NCBI RefSeq assembly: GCF_000425065.1
Contig: NZ_KE384300.1
Location: forward strand, 162,559 to 226,558
From: Actinomadura rifamycini DSM 43936
Lineage (GTDB): Bacteria > Actinomycetota > Actinomycetes > Streptosporangiales > Streptosporangiaceae
DNA length: 64,000 nt
Direction of reading: 5' to 3'
Shown: in pieces, positions 40,616 to 47,910 of the stretch
Layout: each line of letters begins with the position of its first letter
How positions within the stretch are numbered: the stretch's first letter is position 1
Made by a program: the position numbers and the translations under genes
The notes under the pieces: generated by a model
Told to the model about the DNA's origin: nothing
Database searches by the model: none
The model's input: only the letters and a program-made list of their open reading frames with translations

Positions 40616-42874
40616 ATGACGCATGATGTGCGGCTCGTCGTCCCGGCCCTGGCGGCGTGGCTCACCGCCGCGGTGGCCATCGGGTTCGCGCCGGCGGTGT
40701 CCTACGCCCTTGCGGCCGGCGCGGCGCTCGCGGCCGTCGCCGTTCTCGTCCCGCGCCGGCCCGGGGCGCGCCCTCTCTTCCTCGGAGCGGTGCTCGCCTG
40801 CGCCGCGGCGGCCGCGGCCGGGGTCGCGTTGCGCGCCACGGCGGTCGGCACCGGCCCGGTGCCCGACCTGGCCCGCGCCGGACGCACCGCGACCGCCGAG
40901 GCCGTCGTCACCGGCGACCCGCAGGCCACCGGCGGGACACGGCGGACGATCACGATCCGGGCGCGCGTGGAGCGCGTGCGGGGCACCGACGTCCGCGTCC
41001 CGGTCCTGCTCATCGTGCACGGCCACCGCCGGCTCGACCTCGTGCCCAGCCAGCGGGTGCGGTTCACCGGCAGGTTCCGCGAGCCCCGCGACGACCGGCT
41101 CCTGGCGGCCGTGGTGCTCGTCCGCGGGGCGCCGTCCGTGCTGTCGCCGCCGTCCGGGGTGCAGCGGGCCGCCGAGGCCGTCCGCGCCGAGCTGCGCGCC
41201 ACCACGGACGTCCTTCCGCCGGGGCAGCGCGGAGTGCTGCCCGCGATGGTCGTCGGCGACACGTCCCGCATCCCGCCCGACCTCGCCGACGACTTCCGCA
41301 CGGCCGGTCTCACGCACCTCCTCGTCGTGTCCGGCGCGAACCTCGCGATCGTGATCGGCGCGGTCGTGGGCCTGTGCCGCCTCGTGGGGCTCGGCCGCCG
41401 CGCGCCGCCCCTCGCCGTCGTCGCCGTCTGCGCGTTCGTCATCGTGGCGCGGCCGGACCCGAGCGTCCTGCGCGCGGCCGTCATGGGCGTCGTGGGGCTG
41501 CTCGCCCTGCTCGCCGGGCGCCGCCGCCAGGGACTGCCCGCCCTCGGCGCCGCGGTGCTGCTGCTCGTCCTGATCGACCCCGCGCTGGCGCGCTCGTACG
41601 GGTTCGCGCTGTCGGTCGCGGCGACCGCGGGGCTGCTCGTGCTCGCGCCGCCCTGGCGGGAGCGGCTCGCCCGCCGCCTCCCCGGGCCGCTGGCGGACGC
41701 CCTGGCGGTCGCCGCGGCGGCGCAGACGGCCGTCGCCCCGATCCTCGTCACGCTGTCCGGAGAGGTCGGTGTCGTGTCGGTGCTCGCCAACCTGCTGGCC
41801 GCGCCCGCCGTGGCGCCCGCCACGCTGCTCGGTGCGCTCGCCGCCGTGGTCGCGCCGCTCTCGCCGCCGCTCGCCCGGCTGCTCGTCCGCCCCGCGGGCC
41901 TCGCCGTCGGCTGGATCATCGGGGTCGCGCGCGTCACCGCCGACCTCCCGTACGCCACGGTGCCCTGGCTCGCGGGCGGGCTCGGCGCCGCGAGCCTGCT
42001 GGCGGCGGCGGCCGCGGTCGTGCTCGTCCTGCGCAGCTCCCGCGCACGGCTCGTCGTGGCCGCCCTCCTGACCGGGATCCTCGTCGCGGTGATCGCCCTG
42101 CGGGTCACGGCGCCCGGATGGCCCCCGCCCGGCTGGCGGATGGTGGCCTGCGACGTCGGGCAGGGCGACGCCGTCGTCCTCGCGGCCGGGCCCGGCCGCG
42201 CGGTCGTGGTCGACGCGGGTCCCGAACCGGGCCCGGTCGACGCCTGCCTCGACCGCCTGCGGATCTCCGACGTCCCGCTCCTGGTCATCACCCACCCGCA
42301 CGCCGACCACGTGGACGGGACGCCCGGCGTCCGCGACGGCCGCACGGTCCGGCGGGTCCTGACGACCCCGCGCACGTCCGGCCGCGCCGCCCGCACGGCC
42401 CGCGGCGTCCCCGCCCGCCCCGCCCTGCCCGGCCAGACCTGGCGCGTCGGCGACCTCGCCCTCGCGGTCATCGCGCCCCTCGCGACCGGCCCGCCGCTGT
42501 CCCGGGGCGACGACGGCAGCACCATCAACAACGCGAGCGTCGTGCTGGTGGCGCGCGGCCCGGGGTTCAGCGCCCTGCTCGCGGGCGACATCGAGGCCGA
42601 CGCCCAGCGCGTCCTCGCGGGCGCCGTGCCGCCCGTCCAGGTCCTGAAGGTCCCGCACCACGGGTCCCGCAGCCAGGACCGCCGCTTCCTGGCGGCGGCG
42701 CGGGCGTCCGTCGCGCTCATCTCCGTCGGCCGCGGCAACGACTACGGCCACCCGTCGCCCGCGACCCTCGCCCTCCTGCGCGACCTGCGCGTCCGCGTCC
42801 ACCGCACCGACCGCGAAGGAGACATCGCCGTCGTCCCCACCGCCGCCGGCGTCGCCACCGTCTCCCGGAAATGA
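40616..42874 (+). CDS. comEC: ComEC/Rec2 DNA-uptake channel protein
   Basis: A 752-residue polytopic membrane protein. An N-terminal membrane block and external OB-like region (RVERVRGTDVRVPVLLIV) precede the competence domain, LTHLLVVSGANLAIVIGAVVG, with further helices (SVLRAAVMGVVGLLALLAG). The C-terminal metallo-beta-lactamase-like domain has DVGQGDAVVL, THPHADHVDGTPG, INNASVVL and VPHHGSRSQD. It is thought to carry single-stranded DNA across the membrane. The ATG at 40616 has a good purine-rich site. The metal-binding HxHxDH is complete, which suggests an active nuclease-like domain. holA follows after 53 bp. Confidence 0.93.
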   Translation: MTHDVRLVVPALAAWLTAAVAIGFAPAVSYALAAGAALAAVAVLVPRRPGARPLFLGAVLACAAAAAAGVALRATAVGTGPVPDLARAGRTATAEAVVTGDPQATGGTRRTITIRARVERVRGTDVRVPVLLIVHGHRRLDLVPSQRVRFTGRFREPRDDRLLAAVVLVRGAPSVLSPPSGVQRAAEAVRAELRATTDVLPPGQRGVLPAMVVGDTSRIPPDLADDFRTAGLTHLLVVSGANLAIVIGAVVGLCRLVGLGRRAPPLAVVAVCAFVIVARPDPSVLRAAVMGVVGLLALLAGRRRQGLPALGAAVLLLVLIDPALARSYGFALSVAATAGLLVLAPPWRERLARRLPGPLADALAVAAAAQTAVAPILVTLSGEVGVVSVLANLLAAPAVAPATLLGALAAVVAPLSPPLARLLVRPAGLAVGWIIGVARVTADLPYATVPWLAGGLGAASLLAAAAAVVLVLRSSRARLVVAALLTGILVAVIALRVTAPGWPPPGWRMVACDVGQGDAVVLAAGPGRAVVVDAGPEPGPVDACLDRLRISDVPLLVITHPHADHVDGTPGVRDGRTVRRVLTTPRTSGRAARTARGVPARPALPGQTWRVGDLALAVIAPLATGPPLSRGDDGSTINNASVVLVARGPGFSALLAGDIEADAQRVLAGAVPPVQVLKVPHHGSRSQDRRFLAAARASVALISVGRGNDYGHPSPATLALLRDLRVRVHRTDREGDIAVVPTAAGVATVSRK

Positions 42875-42927
42875 CCCGTCGCGTGCGTCTGGCGCGGGCG
42901 GGTGCGGGGGCGTGGCATGCTGCTGGT

Positions 42928-43881
42928 GTGTCGGTTGAGCCCATCATCCTGGTCGTCGGTGACGAAGAGCTGCTGGTCGAGCGCGCGGTCGGCGACATCG
43001 TCGCGTCCGCGCGGGCGGGGGACCCGGACACCGAGGTGATCGATCTCGCGCCCGGCGGGCTGGAACCCGGACGGATCTCGGAGCTGACGTCGCCGTCGCT
43101 GTTCGGCGGCGGCAAGGTGCTCGTCATCCGCTCGGCGCAGGACCTCGGCAAGGACCTCACCGCGGAGGTGCTGAAGTACGCCAAGACGCCCGCCGACGAC
43201 GTGGTGCTCGTGGCCCTGCACCCCGGGGGCGCCAAGGGCAAGGCGCTGGTGGACGGGCTGACGAAGCTCAAGGCACGCAAGATCACGTGCCCGAAGGTGA
43301 CCAAGGTCGGCGAACGGGTCGACTTCGTCCGTGCCGAGATCCGCGACGCGGGCGGCAAGATCTCGGCGGACGGCGCGCGCGGGCTGATCGACGCCGTCGG
43401 GAACGACCTGCGGGAGCTGGCGGCGGCGTGCAGCCAGCTCGTCGCCGACACGGGCGGGAAGATCGACGACGCCGCGGTGGCCCGGTACTACCGGGGACGG
43501 GCGGAGGTCAGCGGCTTCACCGTCGCGGACAAGGCCATCGAGGGCCGGCTCGCCGACGCGCTCGAGCAGCTCCGGTGGGCGCTCGCGACGGGCGTCCCCC
43601 CGGTGCTGATCGTGAGCGCGCTGGCGCAGGGCGTCCGCGGGCTCGCCAAGGTGGGCGGCGCACCGCGAGGCGCCCGCGGCGCGGCCCTCGCCAAGGACCT
43701 GGGCATGCCCCCGTGGAAGATCGACCGCGTGCAGAAGCAGCTCCGGGCCTGGTCCGCGGACGGCGTCGCGCAGGCGATGACGGCCGTCGCCGAGGCCGAC
43801 GCGGCCGTCAAGGGCGCCGCCGCCGACCCCGCATACGCGCTGGAGCGAACGGTCGCGAAAATCGTCGCCGCCCGCGGCTGA
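42928..43881 (+). CDS. holA: DNA polymerase III subunit delta
   Basis: A 317-residue clamp-loader delta subunit, which opens the beta sliding clamp. The N-terminal AAA-like fold starts with ILVVGDEELLVERAV and includes SLFGGGKVLVIRSAQDL; the lid/collar regions appear as ALEQLRWALATGVPPVLIVSALAQGVRGLAK and WKIDRVQKQLRAW. Length and order agree with actinobacterial HolA. The start is GTG at 42928. The last 12 codons plus some following bases are repeated 286 bp downstream (see 43861-44209). Confidence 0.93.
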   Translation: MSVEPIILVVGDEELLVERAVGDIVASARAGDPDTEVIDLAPGGLEPGRISELTSPSLFGGGKVLVIRSAQDLGKDLTAEVLKYAKTPADDVVLVALHPGGAKGKALVDGLTKLKARKITCPKVTKVGERVDFVRAEIRDAGGKISADGARGLIDAVGNDLRELAAACSQLVADTGGKIDDAAVARYYRGRAEVSGFTVADKAIEGRLADALEQLRWALATGVPPVLIVSALAQGVRGLAKVGGAPRGARGAALAKDLGMPPWKIDRVQKQLRAWSADGVAQAMTAVAEADAAVKGAAADPAYALERTVAKIVAARG

Positions 43882-44209
43882 CGGCCCGGCCGGGCTCTCG
43901 ATAGGGCCCCGCCTGCTGCCCGCCCGTGCGCCGCGCGCGAGGAACGTCCGCTCGGCAGAACCGACGCCGACTCCGCCTGGACGAGCGCGGCCTGGCATCG
44001 CGCCGTCCGAGGCCGGTGCCCGCATCACGTGGCTGCTGGCGTCCGGCTCATGAAGCGGATGCGGCTTCCGCTTGCAGCACGCGGCGGGGCATCGCGCCGC
44101 GCGGGCCGGTGGTGCGCCGCGCGCGTTGGTGTGGACGGCTATGGAGATCGTCGCCGCCCGTGGCTGACGGCCGGCCGGGCTTTCCGCCGGACGTCGCCCG
44201 GGGTGGTGG
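43861..44209. repeat. eroded tandem duplications downstream of holA
   Basis: The holA 3' end ATCGTCGCCGCCCGCGGCTG at 43861 recurs at 44147 with one change, and the similarity continues into the following GACGG..CCGGCCGGGCT. Other imperfect repeats fall inside: GGCATCGCGCCG near 43994 and 44088, and GCGTCCGG at 44038 and 44255 with similar flanks. The 328-bp gap after holA (43882-44209) holds no credible gene; it looks like successive partial duplications that have decayed. Confidence 0.7.
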
Positions 44210-44956
44210 GTGCTTGGAGCGCGCCCGCGGCTGGTTCGTGCGCGGTGCGCTGGGGCGTCCGGTTGGTGGGGTGGGTGCGGTTCCGTCTGGACGAGTGCGG
44301 GCCTGGACTGGCGGCCCGGGCGGGGCACGCGGATCGCGCTCATCCCGCGCGACGGCGGTCCCGTGCGGTGGGCGCACGACGACGCCTTCTGGGTGTGGCA
44401 CACCGTCAACGCCCACGACGCCGGGGGACGGGTCGTGCTCGACTACGTGCAGTGGCCCGCTCCCGGGCTCGGCCCGCGCCCGGCGGCGCCCGGCGGGGCG
44501 CCGCACGGCCTCGCCCGCGCCGTCCTCGACCCGGGCGCCGGGACGGTGCGGCGGGACCTGCTGGACGACGCGTGCGTGGAGTTCCCCCGCGTGGACGACC
44601 GGGACCTCACCGGTCCGCACCGCCGGATCGCCGCGGCGGCCGGGAGCGGGCGGGCGCGGGACCTGCCGCCCGGCGAGTACGACGCGCTGCGCTGGTACGA
44701 CGTGCGGGGCGACGGCCTGGACGTCCGGACGTGGGAGGCGGGGGACCTCGCGGTCGGCGAGCCGGTCTTCGCGCCCGGCGCCGACGGCGGCTACTGGCTG
44801 ACCTTCGCCACCGACCGCACCGACCTCGCCTCGCTGCTGCTCGTGTTCGCGGACCGGGACCCCGGCGGCGGCCCCGTCGCGCGCGTCCGCGTCCCGGTGC
44901 GCGTGCCGCTGGAGCTGCACGGGGCGTGGCTGCCCACGGAGGAGCGTCCGGGCTAG
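44210..44956 (+). pseudogene. carotenoid oxygenase remnant (C-terminal half only)
   Basis: The frame from about 44330 gives roughly 208 residues resembling the second half of carotenoid cleavage oxygenases (RPE65/apocarotenoid 15,15'-oxygenase type). It has RIALIPRDGGP, FWVWHTVNAHD with an iron-ligand His, DACVEFPRVDDRDLTGPHRR, EPVFAPGADGGYWLTFATDR, and a C-terminal VPVRVPLELHGAWLPTEE carrying the last His. The N-terminal half, which should supply two iron-binding His, is missing; residues before 44330 (LGARPRLVRARCAGASGWWG) are not homologous and come from the repeat-rich stretch. The four-His iron site cannot form, so it is probably inactive. It ends 4 bp into the convergent SRPBCC gene. 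Confidence 0.75.
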
Positions 44957-45369
44957 GCCGTTTCGGCGGCTTTCTTCACGCCGTTCGCCTCCATCGTGAC
45001 GTAGGCGCGGGCGCGGCGGCCGAAGAGCAGGCCGAGCACGGGGGCGAGCGGGCCCGACTGGACGAGCGTGAGGTGCAGGGTCGCGCCGTCCGCGGCGGGT
45101 CGGACCAGGTGCCCGCCGGTGGTGGTCACGCCCGGGGCGCGCGACTCCCAGGTGAACGACTCGCCGTCGGTGACCTCGGTGACCGTCCACACGGCCCGGG
45201 CGAGGCGCGGCTGCCGGACGCGGGCGCGCGCGCCGGCCCGGAGAGGGCCGTCGAGCAGTTCGACGCTCTCCATCGACGGGGTCAGGGCGGGCAGCCGTTC
45301 GACGTCGGACAGGAGGTTCCAGACCCGTTCGGGTGGAGCGGCGACGTCGACGATGATCTCGAAACGCAT
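44953..45369 (-). CDS. SRPBCC (polyketide cyclase/START-like) family protein
   Basis: A 138-residue protein with a START/Bet v 1-like fold: MRFEIIVDVAAPPERVWNLL at the N-terminus, RARVRQPRLARAVWTVTEV, SRAPGVTTTGGHLV, and a C-terminal helix ARAYVTMEANGVKKAAE. Such proteins bind hydrophobic ligands in a central cavity; the ligand is unknown. The stop of the LysR gene overlaps its start by one base, so the two are translationally coupled. It also overlaps the carotenoid oxygenase remnant by 4 bp at the 3' end. Rv0910-type toxins share this fold, but nothing here supports toxicity. Confidence 0.82.
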   Translation of the reverse strand: MRFEIIVDVAAPPERVWNLLSDVERLPALTPSMESVELLDGPLRAGARARVRQPRLARAVWTVTEVTDGESFTWESRAPGVTTTGGHLVRPAADGATLHLTLVQSGPLAPVLGLLFGRRARAYVTMEANGVKKAAETA

Positions 45370-46223
45370 CAGGGACTCCGGAGGCCGGCGCGGATGGCCG
45401 ACAGCAGGTCGGTGACGAGCGGGTCGTCGGCGCGGGACGGCAGGTGCAGGGCGTGGTAGGCGACGGCGGGGAGGTCGATGATCTCGCGGGCGACCAGTCC
45501 GGGGGAAGGGGCGACGCAGCCGTTCACGACGGCGAGGCCGACGCCTAGGGCGACGAAGTGCAGCATCAGCGGCCACCCCTCGGCCTCGACGGCGACCGAC
45601 CAGGGGACGTCCGCGGCGCGCAGGGCGCGTTCGAGGGCGACCCGGTGCGGGCCGGTGGGCGGCGGGACGATCAGGGCCGTGCCGGCGAGGTCGGCGAGGG
45701 AGAGGGCGGGGGAGGCGGCGAGCGGATGGTCCGCGGGCATGACGAGGACCTGCGGGTACGTGGCGAGCACGGTGGCGGTGAGGTCGGCGGGCAGGACGTC
45801 GAGGACGGCGACGCCCACGTCGGCGCGGCCGGTGCGGACGGCGGCGAGGGTGCGGGGCCGGTCCCCGTTGATCAGCCGGACTCCGGGCCGGACGACGCCG
45901 CCCAGCAGGTACAGGTAGGCGCCCTCCCCGGCGGCCAGCGTGGGCGCGCGGGCGGTGCCGTGCAGGTCGGCGAGGAAGGACGCGACGCGGGCGTCGAGGT
46001 CGCGGGCGAACCGGGCGGCGGCCTCGCCCGCCGGGGTCAGCGCGAGGCGCCGCCCGTGCCGCGTGTAGAGCGGGCGGCCGAGCGTCTCGGCGAGTTTCCG
46101 CACCTTGACGTGCAGGGCGGGCTGCGAGATGTGCAGCTCCTCGGCGGCGCGGGTGAAGTTGAGGTGGTCGGCGAACACCGCGAACGAGGCGAGCGCGTCG
46201 GTGGACACCCGGTCCAGGTCCAT
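45369..46223 (-). CDS. LysR family transcriptional regulator
   Basis: A 284-residue LysR regulator. The winged helix (SFAVFADHLNFTRAAEELHISQ, PALHVKVRKLAETLGRPLYTR) is followed by a short linker and an effector domain (VRLINGDRPRTLAAVRTGRADVGV, HPLAASPALSLADLAGT). It is upstream of, and coupled to, the SRPBCC gene. LysR regulators usually sit divergently from a target; here the divergent neighbour is the HAD-like gene, with a 69-bp gap bearing a good dyad. The ligand is unknown. Confidence 0.92.
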   Translation of the reverse strand: MDLDRVSTDALASFAVFADHLNFTRAAEELHISQPALHVKVRKLAETLGRPLYTRHGRRLALTPAGEAAARFARDLDARVASFLADLHGTARAPTLAAGEGAYLYLLGGVVRPGVRLINGDRPRTLAAVRTGRADVGVAVLDVLPADLTATVLATYPQVLVMPADHPLAASPALSLADLAGTALIVPPPTGPHRVALERALRAADVPWSVAVEAEGWPLMLHFVALGVGLAVVNGCVAPSPGLVAREIIDLPAVAYHALHLPSRADDPLVTDLLSAIRAGLRSP

Positions 46224-46231
46224 AACCGTGG

Positions 46232-46258
46232 ACTATAGCCGGGCGCGAGATCCATAGT
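46232..46258. promoter_or_regulatory. LysR-type operator dyad
   Basis: ACTAT at 46232-46236 and ATAGT at 46254-46258 form an inverted repeat in an AT-richer patch between the divergent LysR and HAD-like genes. Spacing between the arms is 17 bp, longer than the classical T-N11-A, but the location is that of an autoregulatory site. Confidence 0.5.
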
Positions 46259-46292
46259 TCTGTTCGAGCGCCGGATGCCGGATGGTCGTGGC

Positions 46293-46826
46293 ATGACCAT
46301 CGAACCTCGGCTCGGCATCGACTTCGGCAGGGTGATCCAGGGCGGCGCGCGGGCGCCGGGGCGCGCGGACACGGCGTTCCTCGGCGGCTCGCTGGAGGAG
46401 GCGCTGGCGTCCCCGGCGACGGACGGCGCGTTCGACGTCCTGCCGGAGCTGGTCGCGCTCGTCGGCGGGCGCGCCTGGATCATCTCCAAGGCGGGCGACC
46501 GGGTGCGGGCGCGGACGCTCGCCTGGCTCGACCACCACGACTTCTACCGCCGGACGGGCCTCCCGCGGGAGAACGTGCGCTTCTGCAGGAAACGCGCGGA
46601 GAAGGCCGTGCACTGCGCGGAACTCGGGATCACCCACATGATCGACGATCGGCTCGACGTGCACCGGGCCCTGCGCGGGACCGTCCCGCACCTGTACCTG
46701 TTCGGCCCGCAGGAGACCGCGCCGGACTGGGTGCGGCACGTCCCCGCCTGGACGGACGTCGCGCGGCGGCTCAGCAGAGATATCGGGGCGGAACGGACGC
46801 GGTCAGCCACACCCCGTTCGAGGTGA
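46293..46826 (+). CDS. HAD-superfamily-like protein
   Basis: A 177-residue protein with features of the haloacid-dehalogenase fold. The first motif reads LGIDFGRVIQGG, where the second acidic residue of the usual DxD is replaced by Gly. Motif II is likely WIISKAG, motif III a Lys in RAEKAVHCAELGITH, followed by the acidic pair MIDDRLDVH. The acidic and lysine positions suggest phosphatase-like chemistry, but the missing general acid makes activity uncertain. The ATG at 46293 fits the family start better than 46275. The last 56 bp overlap the convergent kptA gene, and the C-terminal tail there (RTRSATPRSR) is probably not structural. Confidence 0.7.
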   Translation: MTIEPRLGIDFGRVIQGGARAPGRADTAFLGGSLEEALASPATDGAFDVLPELVALVGGRAWIISKAGDRVRARTLAWLDHHDFYRRTGLPRENVRFCRKRAEKAVHCAELGITHMIDDRLDVHRALRGTVPHLYLFGPQETAPDWVRHVPAWTDVARRLSRDIGAERTRSATPRSR

Positions 46827-47325
46827 CGCGGAACTCGTGCCCGTCGGCGGCCATCCGGCCGGCCCGCACGACGAGGACGACCGGGACGCCGCGGCGCGCG
46901 CCCACCCGCAGCGCCGTCTCGCGGTCGGGGGACAGGTGGACGGCGTGGCGCCCCATCGGCCGCAGGCCCTCGCGCCTGATCGCGGCGACGGACCGTCCGA
47001 CGGTGCCGTGGTACAGCAGGTCCGGCGGGGGAGTGACGGGAAGGTTCAGCTCGACGGGCACCGAGTGGCCCTGCACGGCGCGGATCCGGTCGCCGTCGAG
47101 GGCGTAGCGGCCCTTGCCGTCGGACGCCACGACCCGTTCGAGTTCGCCGCGCCCGATGGGGAAGCCGTGCCGCGCGGCGGCCGCGAGGAGTTCGCCGACG
47201 TCGGCCCAGCCCTCCCGGTCGAGCACGAGGCCGATGTCGCCGGGGCGGTGCCGCAGGTGGCGGGCGAGGTACTTCGAGACCCGCACGGCGCGGCGCTCGT
47301 CCTCGCCCGGCTCCCGCTCGTCCAT
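46771..47325 (-). CDS. kptA: RNA 2'-phosphotransferase (KptA/Tpt1)
   Basis: A 184-residue homologue of yeast Tpt1, which removes the 2'-phosphate left by tRNA ligase by transferring it to NAD+. Conserved parts are SKYLARHLRHRPGDIGL, the REGWADVGELL helix, the NAD-binding LLYHGTVGRSVAAI, RHAVHLSPDRETALRVG and EFRVTSNGVWLT. The catalytic Arg-His-Arg-Arg set is present. In bacteria without that tRNA-splicing route the role is uncertain. The ATG at 47325 has a fair ribosome site; a GTG six codons upstream is also possible. It overlaps the HAD-like gene tail to tail. Confidence 0.9.
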   Translation of the reverse strand: MDEREPGEDERRAVRVSKYLARHLRHRPGDIGLVLDREGWADVGELLAAAARHGFPIGRGELERVVASDGKGRYALDGDRIRAVQGHSVPVELNLPVTPPPDLLYHGTVGRSVAAIRREGLRPMGRHAVHLSPDRETALRVGARRGVPVVLVVRAGRMAADGHEFRVTSNGVWLTASVPPRYLC

Positions 47326-47348
47326 CGTCCCGTCTCCGGACACGCTTC

Positions 47349-47374
47349 GGGGCCGGTCCGTTCGGACCGGCCCC
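47349..47374 (-). terminator. rpsT: rpsT terminator hairpin
   Basis: GGGGCCGGTCCG and its complement CGGACCGGCCCC form a 12-bp stem with a 2-nt TT at the centre, 18 bp past the leftward rpsT stop. Confidence 0.8.
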
Positions 47375-47391
47375 GGACGCGTGGTGCGGCC

Positions 47392-47661
47392 TTACTTGGC
47401 CTGCAGCTCGGCGGTGCGCTTGGCGATCGCCGACTTGCGGTTCGCGGCCTGGTTCTTGTGGATGACGCCCTTGCTGGCGGCCTTGTCGAGCTTGCGGGCG
47501 GCGCTGCGCTGCGCGGCGACGGCGCCCTCGACGTTGCCGGCGTCGGCGGCCTCGCGGAACTTGCGGATCGCCGTCTTCAGCTCGGACTTGACGGCCTTGT
47601 TGCGCAGGCGGGCCTTCTCGTTCTGCTTGTTGCGCTTGATCTGGGACTTGATGTTAGCCAC
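47392..47661 (-). CDS. rpsT: 30S ribosomal protein S20
   Basis: An 89-residue primary 16S rRNA-binding protein: ANIKSQIKRNKQNEKARLRN, KSELKTAIRKF, AARKLDKAASKGVIHKNQAA and the ending AIAKRTAELQAK. The start is GTG at 47661. It is a single-gene unit facing away from lepA, with which it shares the divergent control region, and is followed by a strong hairpin. The lysine/arginine content is normal for S20. Confidence 0.97.
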   Translation of the reverse strand: MANIKSQIKRNKQNEKARLRNKAVKSELKTAIRKFREAADAGNVEGAVAAQRSAARKLDKAASKGVIHKNQAANRKSAIAKRTAELQAK

Positions 47662-47910
47662 GTCGTAGTGCCTCAGCTTGGGTCGCGATCCTCGCCTGCG
47701 CGCCGGCAGGCTCTGACGAAATGTCTGACGGGGGCGGTCGGTGTCGGTGCCCCCGGGGCACGACGGTACGCCACACGCAGTCGCACAGCTTAGCAATCAC
47801 CGGGGCCCGCCCCAAACCGGGCCGTGCACGGAGCATCGCGCGGGGCATGGGACCATGGGAGGTACAGAACCCATGTCCACACCCCGAGTGAGTTTGCGAA
47901 ACGGACCCCG

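Noticed and set aside
39614..42802. Over 1,000-codon leftward open frame opposite comEA/comEC
   Set aside because: Composition (Arg, Gly, Asp, Gln repeats) and lack of motifs mark it as antisense to the real genes.
44953..45369. SRPBCC protein as the Rv0910-type toxin for the antitoxin at 18307
   Set aside because: The two lie 26 kb apart and nothing but a shared fold suggests pairing.
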